64,000 bases of DNA, from assembly GCA_030429565.1 (NCBI GenBank), contig JAUIFE010000001.1:558001-622000 (forward strand). Reading direction: 5' to 3'. Within the stretch, counting starts at the first letter, position 1; each line of letters starts with the position of its first letter. Shown one piece after another: positions 36,171 to 44,646 of the stretch. The stretch comes from Holophagae bacterium (GTDB lineage Bacteria; Acidobacteriota; Holophagae; Acanthopleuribacterales; Acanthopleuribacteraceae). The notes under the pieces were generated by a model. It was not told the DNA's origin and searched no databases. It saw only the letters and a program-made list of their open reading frames with translations. A program made the position numbers and the translations under genes.

Positions 36171-37256
36171 TTAACCCCGCTTTGGCGCGGCAACCGAATC
36201 GCGTTTCACCAATTCGAAATCGAGTTTGTGGCGCAGTTCCGGTGAAAATTCAGGATCTTTGTTCTTTTTTAATAATTCGGATAGCATGTCGAGTGCCGCC
36301 CCGGCCATTTTGGCGATCGGCTGACGAATCGTGGTCAGCGCCGGCCAAATAATCGAGGCCGTCGGCGTATCGTCAAAGCCGACCACGGATAGGTCGTCGG
36401 GAATGCGCAGGTTGTAACGCTGAGCATTGGCGTACACGGCGGCGGCCATGTCGTCGTTACCCGCGAAAATCGCGGTCGGCCGCACCTTTTCGCTTAACAA
36501 ACGCTCGGCGGCGGCAAAGCCGGATTTGTAACTATAAAAACCCTGGACCACCCTCAATTCATTTACAGCCAAGCCATTAGCGCTAAGCGCTTGGCTGAAC
36601 CCTTGAAAGCGCAGCCGGCTGGATTCCTGGTTAGGGTGGCCGCAAATGAAACCGATATCGGTATGGCCCGCCTCGAGTAAATGACAGGTCATTTCGTAAG
36701 CCGCTTGGCGGTCGTCCATGTAGACCACCGGCGTATCCGGCATTTGGTTGTTGGGCGAAATACAGACATAAGGCATGTCGAACCGACGCAAAGCAGCCAA
36801 GACAGAGGGGTCGTCACAAACCGGCGGCGGCACAATCACGCCGTCGAGATGCGAGCCACTCAAACGCCGCGTCAACTCGTCGGCCCACTGCGAGGCGTCG
36901 GCCCCACAAGACTGCACCACCAAGTGATAACCTTTTTCGTTACAGCGCTCTAGAGCACCCAGAAGCAATTCAGACATGTAAGCGGCGCTAGGGTTGTCGT
37001 AAATTAAGCCCAAAAAGTAGGACTGCGCCGCGGCGAGGTTGCGCGCCGAAATGTTGGGTCGATAGCCCAACTCGCGGACCGCGTTCATCACCTTCTCACG
37101 GGTGGCGGGTTTAACCGAAGACTCGTTGTTCAGCACGCGCGACACGGTCATCATCGACATACCGACATGTTCGGCGACATGGCGCATGGTGACACTGCCA
37201 CTGTCGGCATTCGCTTTACTACCATTCTTTTTGCGCGGCACAAGGACCCCCAGCAT
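36171..37256 (-). CDS. LacI-family transcriptional regulator
   Basis: About 361 residues from ATG 37256. A TTG at 37289 and a GTG at 37241 in the same frame are alternatives; the operator-like palindrome at 37272-37286 argues against the longest form. The N-terminal helix-turn-helix is TMRHVAEHVGMSMMTVSRVLNNESSVKPATREKV, followed by the hinge and YRPNISARNLAAAQSYFLGLIYDNPS. The periplasmic-binding-fold effector domain contains GHTDIGFICGHPNQESSRLRFQGF and LSVVGFDDTPTA. It probably represses the adjacent receptor and sugar operon until a xylose-type sugar binds. Confidence 0.92.
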   Translation of the reverse strand: MLGVLVPRKKNGSKANADSGSVTMRHVAEHVGMSMMTVSRVLNNESSVKPATREKVMNAVRELGYRPNISARNLAAAQSYFLGLIYDNPSAAYMSELLLGALERCNEKGYHLVVQSCGADASQWADELTRRLSGSHLDGVIVPPPVCDDPSVLAALRRFDMPYVCISPNNQMPDTPVVYMDDRQAAYEMTCHLLEAGHTDIGFICGHPNQESSRLRFQGFSQALSANGLAVNELRVVQGFYSYKSGFAAAERLLSEKVRPTAIFAGNDDMAAAVYANAQRYNLRIPDDLSVVGFDDTPTASIIWPALTTIRQPIAKMAGAALDMLSELLKKNKDPEFSPELRHKLDFELVKRDSVAAPKRG

Positions 37257-37271
37257 TGCATCCCAAATAGA

Positions 37272-37286
37272 GTTATCAACGATAAC
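37272..37286. promoter_or_regulatory. Operator-like palindrome at the LacI-type gene start
   Basis: GTTATC-AAC-GATAAC is a perfect 6-bp inverted repeat with a 3-nt spacer, 15 bp upstream of the regulator's ATG. The position suits autorepression. Confidence 0.5.
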
Positions 37287-37289
37287 CAA

Positions 37290-37723
37290 GGGAGAATTAG
37301 CAATTTTTCATCGTTCAAGCTGAGTTTTGTCGGACCAAAAGAACCGCGACAGTCACGCAAAACGCAACCGCCTCAATCGACGTCAATAGAAACACGACCC
37401 AAGAAATGAAAACAACCTGGCGATCACCCTCGTCAAAACCCTATAGCTTGTCGGTAAAACACATGAAATAAATGGATTAACAGCCAAACAACCAAACATA
37501 CCGGTTGCCAACCACGCAAACAACGAAAATACCGACAATGCGGTTAACCCGTCAAAACCAAGCAACATGCCAGGTTAGAAACAACGGGCTGCAGGTTCGG
37601 CCAACGTGGATTGAATTACGCTAACATAAAATGCGGCAAAATCCATCCACGACATACCATCTTTACCATGTTTCATTAACAAAATGTTGCGATTCGGTGG
37701 TCTGTCGCCGACCACACCTTCGC
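37290..37723. other. Intergenic region, no gene seen
   Basis: A/T-rich region between the regulator and the terminator of the di-heme protein gene. It contains ACGCTAACATAAAA (about 37618-37631), a half-match to the LacI-type operator. Read on the minus strand, TTGCCG and TTCAAT with 18 nt between them could be a promoter for the regulator, with the half-operator in the spacer. Confidence 0.35.
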
Positions 37724-37758
37724 AAAAAAGGGCTCCGATCACCGCGGTGACCGGAGCC
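37724..37758 (-). terminator. Rho-independent terminator after the di-heme protein gene
   Basis: GGCTCCG (37731-37737) and CGGAGCC (37752-37758) enclose the perfect palindrome TCACCGCGGTGA, giving a 28-bp near-palindrome with one mismatched pair. On the minus strand it is followed by C and six T. It lies about 160 bp beyond the stop at 37915. Confidence 0.8.
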
Positions 37759-37914
37759 AAGCTCTCTCCTGATAGAACCGGAACAAAGCGGTGGTTTCGT
37801 GTGGGCGGCGGGCGGAACCCATCGCTCGCTCGCCGCCCGGCGCAACGGTTGCCGGCAGCCCCGCCGCACAACCACGCCTTCACGATTTCAACCTCATTCT
37901 TCTCCGTGACCCAC

Positions 37915-40908
37915 TTACAGCGAGCGCACGAAATTGATCAAATTCTGCTTGTCACTACCGCTGAGCGCATTAAAGGCGGCACGCGCCGAAGCACCGTCGC
38001 CACCGTGGCGGCTGATCACGTCGCGCAGTGTCCGCGAGGCACCGTCGTGCATGAACAGCAACGCGCGGTTGTTCTGTTGCAGCAAGCGAATATTGTGGCC
38101 CAGGCCCCACAGCGGCGCGGTACGGAATTCGCCCTCGCCCAGGTCCCAGGTTTTCATGTCGGTGTAAGGACGCAGTTCCAAGTCACGCAGGTGCGCGGGC
38201 GCGTCGGGACGCGTGCGCTGAACCGGCGTGTGACAATCGGCACAACCGATTTCAGTGAACAGAAGGTCCCCTTCAGCAACGCCGGGACGGTCGTAGGAAC
38301 CGGGATCACGAGCGGGCACCGTCAGCAACTCGGTGTAGGTGGTCAACAGTTCCAACACGCGGCCTGGCAAATCGTCGGGATTAACCTTGTGATCCAGTTC
38401 CAGGGCATTGCGAACTTGGATTGCAACGGTCGGTGCCGAACCGTCCCACGCGAAGCCGGCCTCGCGATCCACAATGGTCTCCAACAACTTGACGCCGAAG
38501 GTCGGCGGCGGCAAACGCGGCCCGTTAGGCGTATCGATGATTTCTGAACCACGACCGTCGCGGAAGTGGCAGTTACCACAGGTCCGTTCACCGATCTTGA
38601 CTTCGTCGAAAGTGGTCGAACCCTGTTTCTTAGGATCAATACCGTGGAACAGGTGGTGACCCAAAATAAAGTCGTCAACCTGATCTTCGCTGTGAATGGT
38701 GGTAAAGGGCTGGGTGAAGATGGCGTTGTATTCCAAGTCAGAATAAGCCCCGCTGTCGGAAAGAATCATGGTGGTCGACGCTTTACCGGCGGGGTTTAGA
38801 CGCGGATCGCCGTAGTTACCCCAACCGAGACCAACGGTGTAGTATGAAAAGTCGTTGTAGGTTTGGGCGCCGGTACGGCCGGCAACAGCGGTAATTTCAA
38901 ACTGAATGACTTGACCGTAGCTGAAGGCATTGCCAAAGCCGGGGTTTTGGCTGACGGCAAAGAACTGCTGCCCATTGGGACCCCCGGCCGTGTTGCGCAT
39001 CGATTCAACGCGCAGCACGCTGCCGTCAATGTCGAAACCCAACTGAACGTTGCCAGGCGAATCGTCGACCCAAATGTTGTAGCGGTCGAGATTGCGCAAC
39101 AGGTCGTTGTTGTGTTGTGCGTCGAGCAAAGCGGCCGTAACGCCGTCGTGGGAAACTGGGTGACGCATGCGCATCCAGTTGGCCGAACCGTCGGTGAACG
39201 AAGGATAGGCGTTTACGTCGACTTTGGGCCCTTTGGTGGTGAACAAACCGGTGTACATCCAGCGGTGTGCCGGGTTGTTGTTGAGGGAGTGGGTCACGTG
39301 CTGGTAACGGAAGAAGTAGTTGAAATCGCCCTGCACCGGAACGGTGGCACGCCCGTTAACCACGGGTATCCGTTGAAAGCTGTGGTTGTTATTGGTGGAA
39401 ACGTACATCTCCAAGTCGGCGTCGCCGGCGGCTTTTTGAATGCCCGCGCCCCAGCGCCAAGTCAATGTCCCGCCTTCTAAATCGAAGGCGAAGCCGTATT
39501 CCGTGGGCGCAGCGCCGCTGCGCGGGGTGCGCAGGGCCGCCGGCGGATTGGCACGCGGTGTCGGGCCGACACGGCCACCGGTCAACGAGTTAGACGTCCA
39601 GTCCAAGTGGGCGAAATCGGGGTCGACAGGACCGCCGTCACCACCATCGCCACCGTCACCGCCATCGCCGCCGTCACCATCGTCGCCACCAGTATCCGAG
39701 CCGGTCCAGGTGTAGCTATAACGCGGGAATGCGTCGGCCGAGAAACCGGGTATTTTGAGCTGCGCGGTGTAGGTAGCACCGGTCTGCAAGTTCTGGTGAA
39801 GGTACTGCCAACGGCCGTTACTGAACTCGGCAGGATAACAGTCTTGTTCTAAGTTCTTACAGTTATAGAAGGTACCCTGGGTCGGCCAAGCGGCATCAGC
39901 AGCAAACCAAATCAAGGCTTGGCCTTGACCAACCGCTTCAACACCAAAGGCCGCGTCGCCTGGCCCGTCTCCTTCGACCTCAAATCCCTCACGAACAGTA
40001 CTTTGGCTATCCAAATCATCCGTAGCAACGACGCGCAACTGATAGGCGCCGGCAACCAGCGGACCGATCGTCCAGGTGTAAGGAGCCTCGGTCAAAAAGC
40101 CGGCGGAGACCTCGGCCATGGACGGCGCCGTATAGAACAGTTCTACTTGAGTAACGCTGCCGTCGCGGTCACCCGCATCGACACTGACGGTGATCTCGCC
40201 CTCGACAACGCGTTCCCCGTCAATCGCTGCAAAAGCGACCTCGGGCGCTTGGTTGCCAGGCACTGAGAGTGTGACATCAACCGCGTCGCTGCCGGTCGCG
40301 TCGCGGTCGTCGACAGCCACGGCACGAAAGCGGTAGGTGCCGGCGAGCGTGTCACCCACGACCCAAGCGTAGGGAGGATTGTCGAGCGTCCCCAGCGAAC
40401 GTTCACTACCACGCGGTTCAGTGACGTACAGGGTAACACCGGCGATGGTGCCGTCTACATCGGCGGCATTGACGGCAACAGCCAAAGCGTCGCCGGCATC
40501 GGGCAACGGATCTTGAACTTGAATTTGTGCGGTCGGTGCTTGGTTCACACCATTATCACCACTGAACAGAACAGAGGCCGGCTGCGAAATGTATTGGCCG
40601 CGGGCATTGTCCTGAACCTTGATTTGAATTTGGTAGGTGGTGCCGGCCTGGAGGTTCTCGACCGCCCGTTCGTAATAACCGTCGACCTTCTGACCGGTCA
40701 TGCAGTTATCACCTAAGCAGACATAGTTCCAAGAACCGGTCCAGCCTTCGTCTTCAAAGTAGATGACGCCCGAGGTCGGGCCGGTGGCACGAATACCGTA
40801 ATCGGCAGCTAATACGGTGGTGAAACCGAAGAAGAAGGCGCAAAGCAAGGTCAGGCGCAAACACAAGCTGCGCCGCCACTGTTGGGGAACTGAAGCGTAC
40901 TTTCTCAT
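37915..40908 (-). CDS. Exported Ig-like protein with C-terminal di-heme oxidoreductase domain
   Basis: A 997-residue protein. ATG 40908 (MRKYASVPQQWRRSLCLRLTLLC) was chosen for its AGGAAACGAG site; signal peptide to about residue 40. An N-terminal fibronectin-like unit (YGIRATGPTSGVIYFEDEGW) recurs in related form near 320-400 (FGVEAVGQGQALIWFAADAAW). Two bacterial Ig-like domains lie between (NQAPTAQIQV..., NQAPEVAFAA...). An acidic Gly-Asp linker (GDDGDGGDGGDGGDGGDGG, about 407-425) leads to the last 480 residues, which resemble DUF1111/di-heme thiol-oxidase-like proteins with heme motifs CGNCH (about 777) and CADCH (about 889). It is probably a surface or periplasmic redox enzyme acting on a bound substrate. 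Confidence 0.82.
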   Translation of the reverse strand: MRKYASVPQQWRRSLCLRLTLLCAFFFGFTTVLAADYGIRATGPTSGVIYFEDEGWTGSWNYVCLGDNCMTGQKVDGYYERAVENLQAGTTYQIQIKVQDNARGQYISQPASVLFSGDNGVNQAPTAQIQVQDPLPDAGDALAVAVNAADVDGTIAGVTLYVTEPRGSERSLGTLDNPPYAWVVGDTLAGTYRFRAVAVDDRDATGSDAVDVTLSVPGNQAPEVAFAAIDGERVVEGEITVSVDAGDRDGSVTQVELFYTAPSMAEVSAGFLTEAPYTWTIGPLVAGAYQLRVVATDDLDSQSTVREGFEVEGDGPGDAAFGVEAVGQGQALIWFAADAAWPTQGTFYNCKNLEQDCYPAEFSNGRWQYLHQNLQTGATYTAQLKIPGFSADAFPRYSYTWTGSDTGGDDGDGGDGGDGGDGGDGGPVDPDFAHLDWTSNSLTGGRVGPTPRANPPAALRTPRSGAAPTEYGFAFDLEGGTLTWRWGAGIQKAAGDADLEMYVSTNNNHSFQRIPVVNGRATVPVQGDFNYFFRYQHVTHSLNNNPAHRWMYTGLFTTKGPKVDVNAYPSFTDGSANWMRMRHPVSHDGVTAALLDAQHNNDLLRNLDRYNIWVDDSPGNVQLGFDIDGSVLRVESMRNTAGGPNGQQFFAVSQNPGFGNAFSYGQVIQFEITAVAGRTGAQTYNDFSYYTVGLGWGNYGDPRLNPAGKASTTMILSDSGAYSDLEYNAIFTQPFTTIHSEDQVDDFILGHHLFHGIDPKKQGSTTFDEVKIGERTCGNCHFRDGRGSEIIDTPNGPRLPPPTFGVKLLETIVDREAGFAWDGSAPTVAIQVRNALELDHKVNPDDLPGRVLELLTTYTELLTVPARDPGSYDRPGVAEGDLLFTEIGCADCHTPVQRTRPDAPAHLRDLELRPYTDMKTWDLGEGEFRTAPLWGLGHNIRLLQQNNRALLFMHDGASRTLRDVISRHGGDGASARAAFNALSGSDKQNLINFVRSL

Positions 40909-42010
40909 TTCTCGTTTCCTCATTTTATTAGAAGGCAAAAATATGTCCGAATGTATGGGTCACAGGGGGCACAGCACGGCCACGCGGGCGGACCTCCCCC
41001 GCAAAACCGGCGCCGCAAGCACGGCACAGAATCCCCAAGTGTCGGCAAACAGGGATCGCAGCGAATCGCAGGCACACCTCGGCCGGCGTGGAAGGAAAAC
41101 CCCGACCCCGGCAAGCACCGGAACGCGGGCGCAGCAACGCCACACGAGTGACCCAAAAGGCACGGGTCGGCAACCTCCCCCGAGGTAAAACAAGCGATCA
41201 AGACACAGCGAACCCATGCGGTCGCGATTCCCGATAGCCGCGACCGACTGAAACAGAACAATGAACTCGGCCGGCAAACCGAGCGAACCGAGCCACATGA
41301 TTTGAACCGCCACGCCCCCGGCGCCCCCGTTCCCAATGACGACCGGCAAGACGATCCAAAGATCGCGTCGTCTGCAAAAAATGCACGCGCGTAAGGGGGG
41401 ACATGGAAGAAATGTGATGGTTACCAAAAGCGGCATCGGTAAAACCGAAAAGGACGAAGACAGGGCAAAGTGTCAGCGCACCGAGCCAAACAAACCGACA
41501 ACCGACAAACAGACGTCAGTTGCAGGAAAACACCCGTAACCCATTGGCCGGCAACCAAAAGAAAAGCGGAACCGGCATCGGTGCGGTATGAGCATCATTA
41601 AAAAGCAATTGGGTTAAAGTTTATGTTAGCGCTATCACGAATTTCAAGTCCCAATTGCCGATTTTTTGTTTTTTCTGCTTTTTTTCACCCAACACCACAG
41701 CCTTTCCCAACACACCTTGTTTCCCTCATCCCCACGCAACGCCACGCCACTCGCCCGCTTCTCATCCAATTGGTTCCGTTACGAGGTATACTAGCGCGAC
41801 AAGATAACCATCAAGCGCGAGGTTGGCTGCCGTCACATGCGGCCCGACCCGAACCGACTTCGGGCCTCGCGTTTCACGACAAAGATCCGGCGTCGACATC
41901 GCCCCGGTCTTTGTTGCTCCCGCTGGAGATTGGGGCCGCTAAGCCTGCAGGCCCACCGCGCACCGGCCGGACATCGGTCGTCCCTGCGCGCCAATACATT
42001 AGGAAGGTGA
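40909..42010. other. Long intergenic region, no gene seen
   Basis: About 1.1 kb between divergent genes. The open frames here (for example 40960-41436 minus) have Cys/Arg/Pro-heavy composition, overlap each other and lack recognisable domains. The only clear signal is the promoter/operator at 41618-41647. CGCGAGG (about 41817) and CCTCGCG (about 41867) could pair in the glpX leader. Confidence 0.45.
41618..41647 (-). promoter_or_regulatory. Minus-strand promoter with LacI-type operator in its spacer
   Basis: Read on the minus strand: -35 TTGAAA (41647-41642), an 18-nt spacer and -10 TAAACT (41623-41618). The spacer holds TGATAGCGCTAACA (41637-41624), a 14-bp LacI-family palindrome with a GCGC centre. 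Placement of the operator exactly between the hexamers is a classic repression layout. The downstream gene is the di-heme protein, about 710 bp away, so the leader would be long. Confidence 0.55.
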
Positions 42011-43009
42011 ATGATGCCAATGAAACCAGACCGTAATTTGGGACTTGAATTGCTGCGTGTAACCGAGGCCGCCGCGCTGGCCGCCGCCCGTTGGGTCGGT
42101 CGCGGTCAAAAAGAATCCGGTGACGGTGCCGCCGTTGACGCCATGCGCATGATGTTGAGCACGGTAGAAATGGACGGCATGATCGTCATCGGCGAAGGCG
42201 AAAAAGACGAAGCACCCATGCTCTATAACGGCGAAATGGTCGGCGACGGCAAGGGCGCGCCCTGCGATGTTGCGGTTGATCCGGTTGAAGGCACCAATCT
42301 GCTCGCTAAAGGTCTGCCCAACAGTATCGCCGTTATTGCGGTTGCACCGCGTGGCGCTATGTGGAATCCCGGCCCTGCTTTTTACATGGATAAATTGGTA
42401 GTCGGCCCCGAAGCGGCCGGTAAGGTCGACCTCGACGCCCCCGTCAAAGACAACCTGGAAGCCATTGCCAAAGCCAAAGGGATTACGATTGAAGAAGTGA
42501 CCGTCGTGTTGCTGGAACGGGAGCGCAACCTCGCCAAAATTCGCGCCATCCGCGAAGCCGGCGCCCGTATTCGTTTGATTAGCGACGGCGACGTCGCGCC
42601 GGCCCTGATGTCGGCCCTGCCAGACACCGGCGTCGACGCGGTGATGGGCATCGGCGGCACGCCCGAAGGCGTTATCACCGCCTGTGCCGTGCTCGGCCTC
42701 GGCGGCGAAATGCAAGGTCGCCTGGCGCCACAGTCCGAGGACGAACACCGTCGCGTCGTCGAAGCGGGCTACGACCTCAAGGAAACACTGTCCCACTCCA
42801 AACTGGTTTCCAACCAAGACACCTTCTTCGCCGCCACCGGCATTACCCACGGTTCCTTCCTGGGCGGGGTGAACTACACGCGCACCGGCGCCACCACAAC
42901 CTCGCTGGTGATTCGCTCGCACTCGGGCACTTGGCGCAAAGTGCAGTCGCACCACAAATGGGAAAAGCTCAGCAAAATCAGCGCAATTCCTTACCACAAA
43001 GAAAGTTAA
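42011..43009 (+). CDS. glpX: Fructose-1,6-bisphosphatase, class II
   Basis: A 332-residue GlpX-type enzyme that removes the 1-phosphate of fructose-1,6-bisphosphate in gluconeogenesis. AGGAAGGTGA precedes ATG 42011; ATG 42014 is equally possible. Family motifs are present: IGEGEKDEAPMLYNGE, the metal-binding DVAVDPVEGTNLLAKG, RLISDGDVAPAL and MGIGGTPEGVITACA. Length is normal. It is a single-gene unit with its own terminator at 43041. Its place beside the sugar region fits growth on pentoses that need hexose phosphate supply. Confidence 0.95.
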   Translation: MMPMKPDRNLGLELLRVTEAAALAAARWVGRGQKESGDGAAVDAMRMMLSTVEMDGMIVIGEGEKDEAPMLYNGEMVGDGKGAPCDVAVDPVEGTNLLAKGLPNSIAVIAVAPRGAMWNPGPAFYMDKLVVGPEAAGKVDLDAPVKDNLEAIAKAKGITIEEVTVVLLERERNLAKIRAIREAGARIRLISDGDVAPALMSALPDTGVDAVMGIGGTPEGVITACAVLGLGGEMQGRLAPQSEDEHRRVVEAGYDLKETLSHSKLVSNQDTFFAATGITHGSFLGGVNYTRTGATTTSLVIRSHSGTWRKVQSHHKWEKLSKISAIPYHKES

Positions 43010-43040
43010 GTCGCCGACACCCGCGCCCCGTTTCCATCTC

Positions 43041-43079
43041 AAACGCCGTGAACCCTCAATCGGGTTTGCGGCGTTTTTC
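43041..43079 (+). terminator. Rho-independent terminator after glpX
   Basis: AAACGCCG (43041-43048) pairs with CGGCGTTT (43069-43076), with an inner AACCC/GGGTT pairing, followed by TTT-C-T. It starts 31 bp after the glpX stop. Confidence 0.85.
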
Positions 43080-43353
43080 TATGCCCACGCACAACCAACG
43101 GCGTCCTGTTCAGGTCAAGTGACGCCTTGCGCGCCGGCCACCCACACCCGCACGACCAAGAAACCCAGCGACATCGTGCCGATCACCGGGCAACCCACCC
43201 GGTCCGCGCGGGATAGGTCACCGGAGCAACACCTTGACCGCCGCATCGCGGAAAAAAAAACAGGGCCGCGCCGTGGTTTGCCCTTCTCAGGAATAGAATG
43301 TTGCGCTTGAATGTTAGCTGGGGGAGCTTCATCAACATAACGAGAGGTTTCTT

Positions 43354-44313
43354 ATGATTTTCAATTCAGTGGTGGACTTGATCGGCAAAACGCCGTTGGT
43401 CAAAATTGCCGACGCAACCGAACAACAAGCCGAAGTGGTCGTTAAACTCGAGTATCAAAACCCGGGCGGCAGCGTCAAAGATCGTTTGGCCTTGGGGGTC
43501 ATTCGAGCAGCCGAGCGCGCGGGCGACCTGGAACCTGGCGGTCTGATCGTTGAAGCAACCAGCGGCAATACCGGTATCGGCCTCGCCATGATCGCGGCTG
43601 CACGCGGTTATCGCCTCATTTTGACCATGCCCGACTCAATGAGCATGGAACGACGCAAAATTCTCAAAGCTTACGGTGCTGAACTCGTGCTGACTCCGGG
43701 GAAAGAAGGCATGAAAGGCGCCATTAACAAGGCCAAAGAGATCGCCGAAAAAGAAGGCGGTTTTCAAACCTTGCAATTTGACAACCAAGCCAACGCACAA
43801 ATTCACTACGAAACCACCGGTCCCGAAATTGAACAAGATACCAATGGTCAATTGAGCGCCCTCGTGGTCGGCGTCGGCACCGGCGGCACCTTGGCCGGCA
43901 CGGGCGCGTACCTGAAAGAAAAAATCGCCGGCATCAAATTGGTCGCCGTCGAACCGGTTGACTCACCCGTCCTCAGCGGCGGCAATCCCGGCCCTCACAA
44001 AATCCAAGGGATCGGCGCCGGCTTTGTCCCCTCCATCCTCGACACCAAACTGATCGACAGCGTCCAAACGGTTTCCCTCGACGACGCCGTTGCCACCTCA
44101 CGTGATTTGGCAACCAAACACGGCATCCTCGCGGGCATCAGCTCCGGCGCCAATGTCATCGCCGCCATCCGCATCGCCCAGGAAGTCGCCAAAGAAAAAG
44201 GCACCGGCATCGGTCACCGCGTCGTGGTCATCGTGCCCAGCAACGGCGAACGCTACCTCAGCTCTGTCCTGTTTGAAGGTTTGTTCGAAGCCGAAATGTT
44301 CCAACCGGTCTAA
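43354..44313 (+). CDS. cysK: Cysteine synthase A (O-acetylserine sulfhydrylase)
   Basis: A 319-residue PLP enzyme that makes cysteine from O-acetylserine and sulfide. The PLP lysine motif is YQNPGGSVKDRLAL, the substrate loop EATSGNTGIGLAM, the phosphate loop GVGTGGTLAGTGAYLKE and the C-terminal ISSGANVIAA. Start at 43354 follows GAGAGG. It ends FEAEMFQPV, without the C-terminal Ile favoured for serine acetyltransferase interaction only in the partner, so nothing is unusual. It is monocistronic between two strong terminators. Confidence 0.95.
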   Translation: MIFNSVVDLIGKTPLVKIADATEQQAEVVVKLEYQNPGGSVKDRLALGVIRAAERAGDLEPGGLIVEATSGNTGIGLAMIAAARGYRLILTMPDSMSMERRKILKAYGAELVLTPGKEGMKGAINKAKEIAEKEGGFQTLQFDNQANAQIHYETTGPEIEQDTNGQLSALVVGVGTGGTLAGTGAYLKEKIAGIKLVAVEPVDSPVLSGGNPGPHKIQGIGAGFVPSILDTKLIDSVQTVSLDDAVATSRDLATKHGILAGISSGANVIAAIRIAQEVAKEKGTGIGHRVVVIVPSNGERYLSSVLFEGLFEAEMFQPV

Positions 44314-44334
44314 GCCCGGCGACTTAAAACGATC

Positions 44335-44375
44335 AAAAGAACCCCTCATCCGCGGCGACGGTGAGGGGTTCTTTT
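44335..44375. terminator. Terminator after cysK
   Basis: AAAAGAACCCCTCA (44335-44348) pairs perfectly over 14 bp with TGAGGGGTTCTTTT (44362-44375). A/T ends on both sides make it work in either direction. It begins 22 bp after the cysK stop. Confidence 0.9.
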
Positions 44376-44646
44376 CATTTGGGCCGCCGCCCGCCGGACG
44401 ATGAGAACCCCCACAGGCCGGCCACAACCGCCTAACACGACAGCCACGCGTCAAAGCATTGACTGCCAACAACATCACACCACCAAACAGGTGCAAGGCG
44501 GATCATCGCCGGCAGCACACGTGAGCGTTGCGTAAGTTCACCACAACCCCCTCACCGAGCCTTCAACCAAAGACCATCGTCCCAAGACATACGACTCACA
44601 CAACTGTGGTCTAGTGCCCGAACTATTATCGGCAAAGGACCACGCC

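Noticed and set aside
40960..41436. 158-codon minus-strand frame upstream of the di-heme protein gene
   Set aside because: Cys/Arg/Pro-heavy composition typical of non-coding GC-rich DNA; several overlapping frames and no ribosome site.
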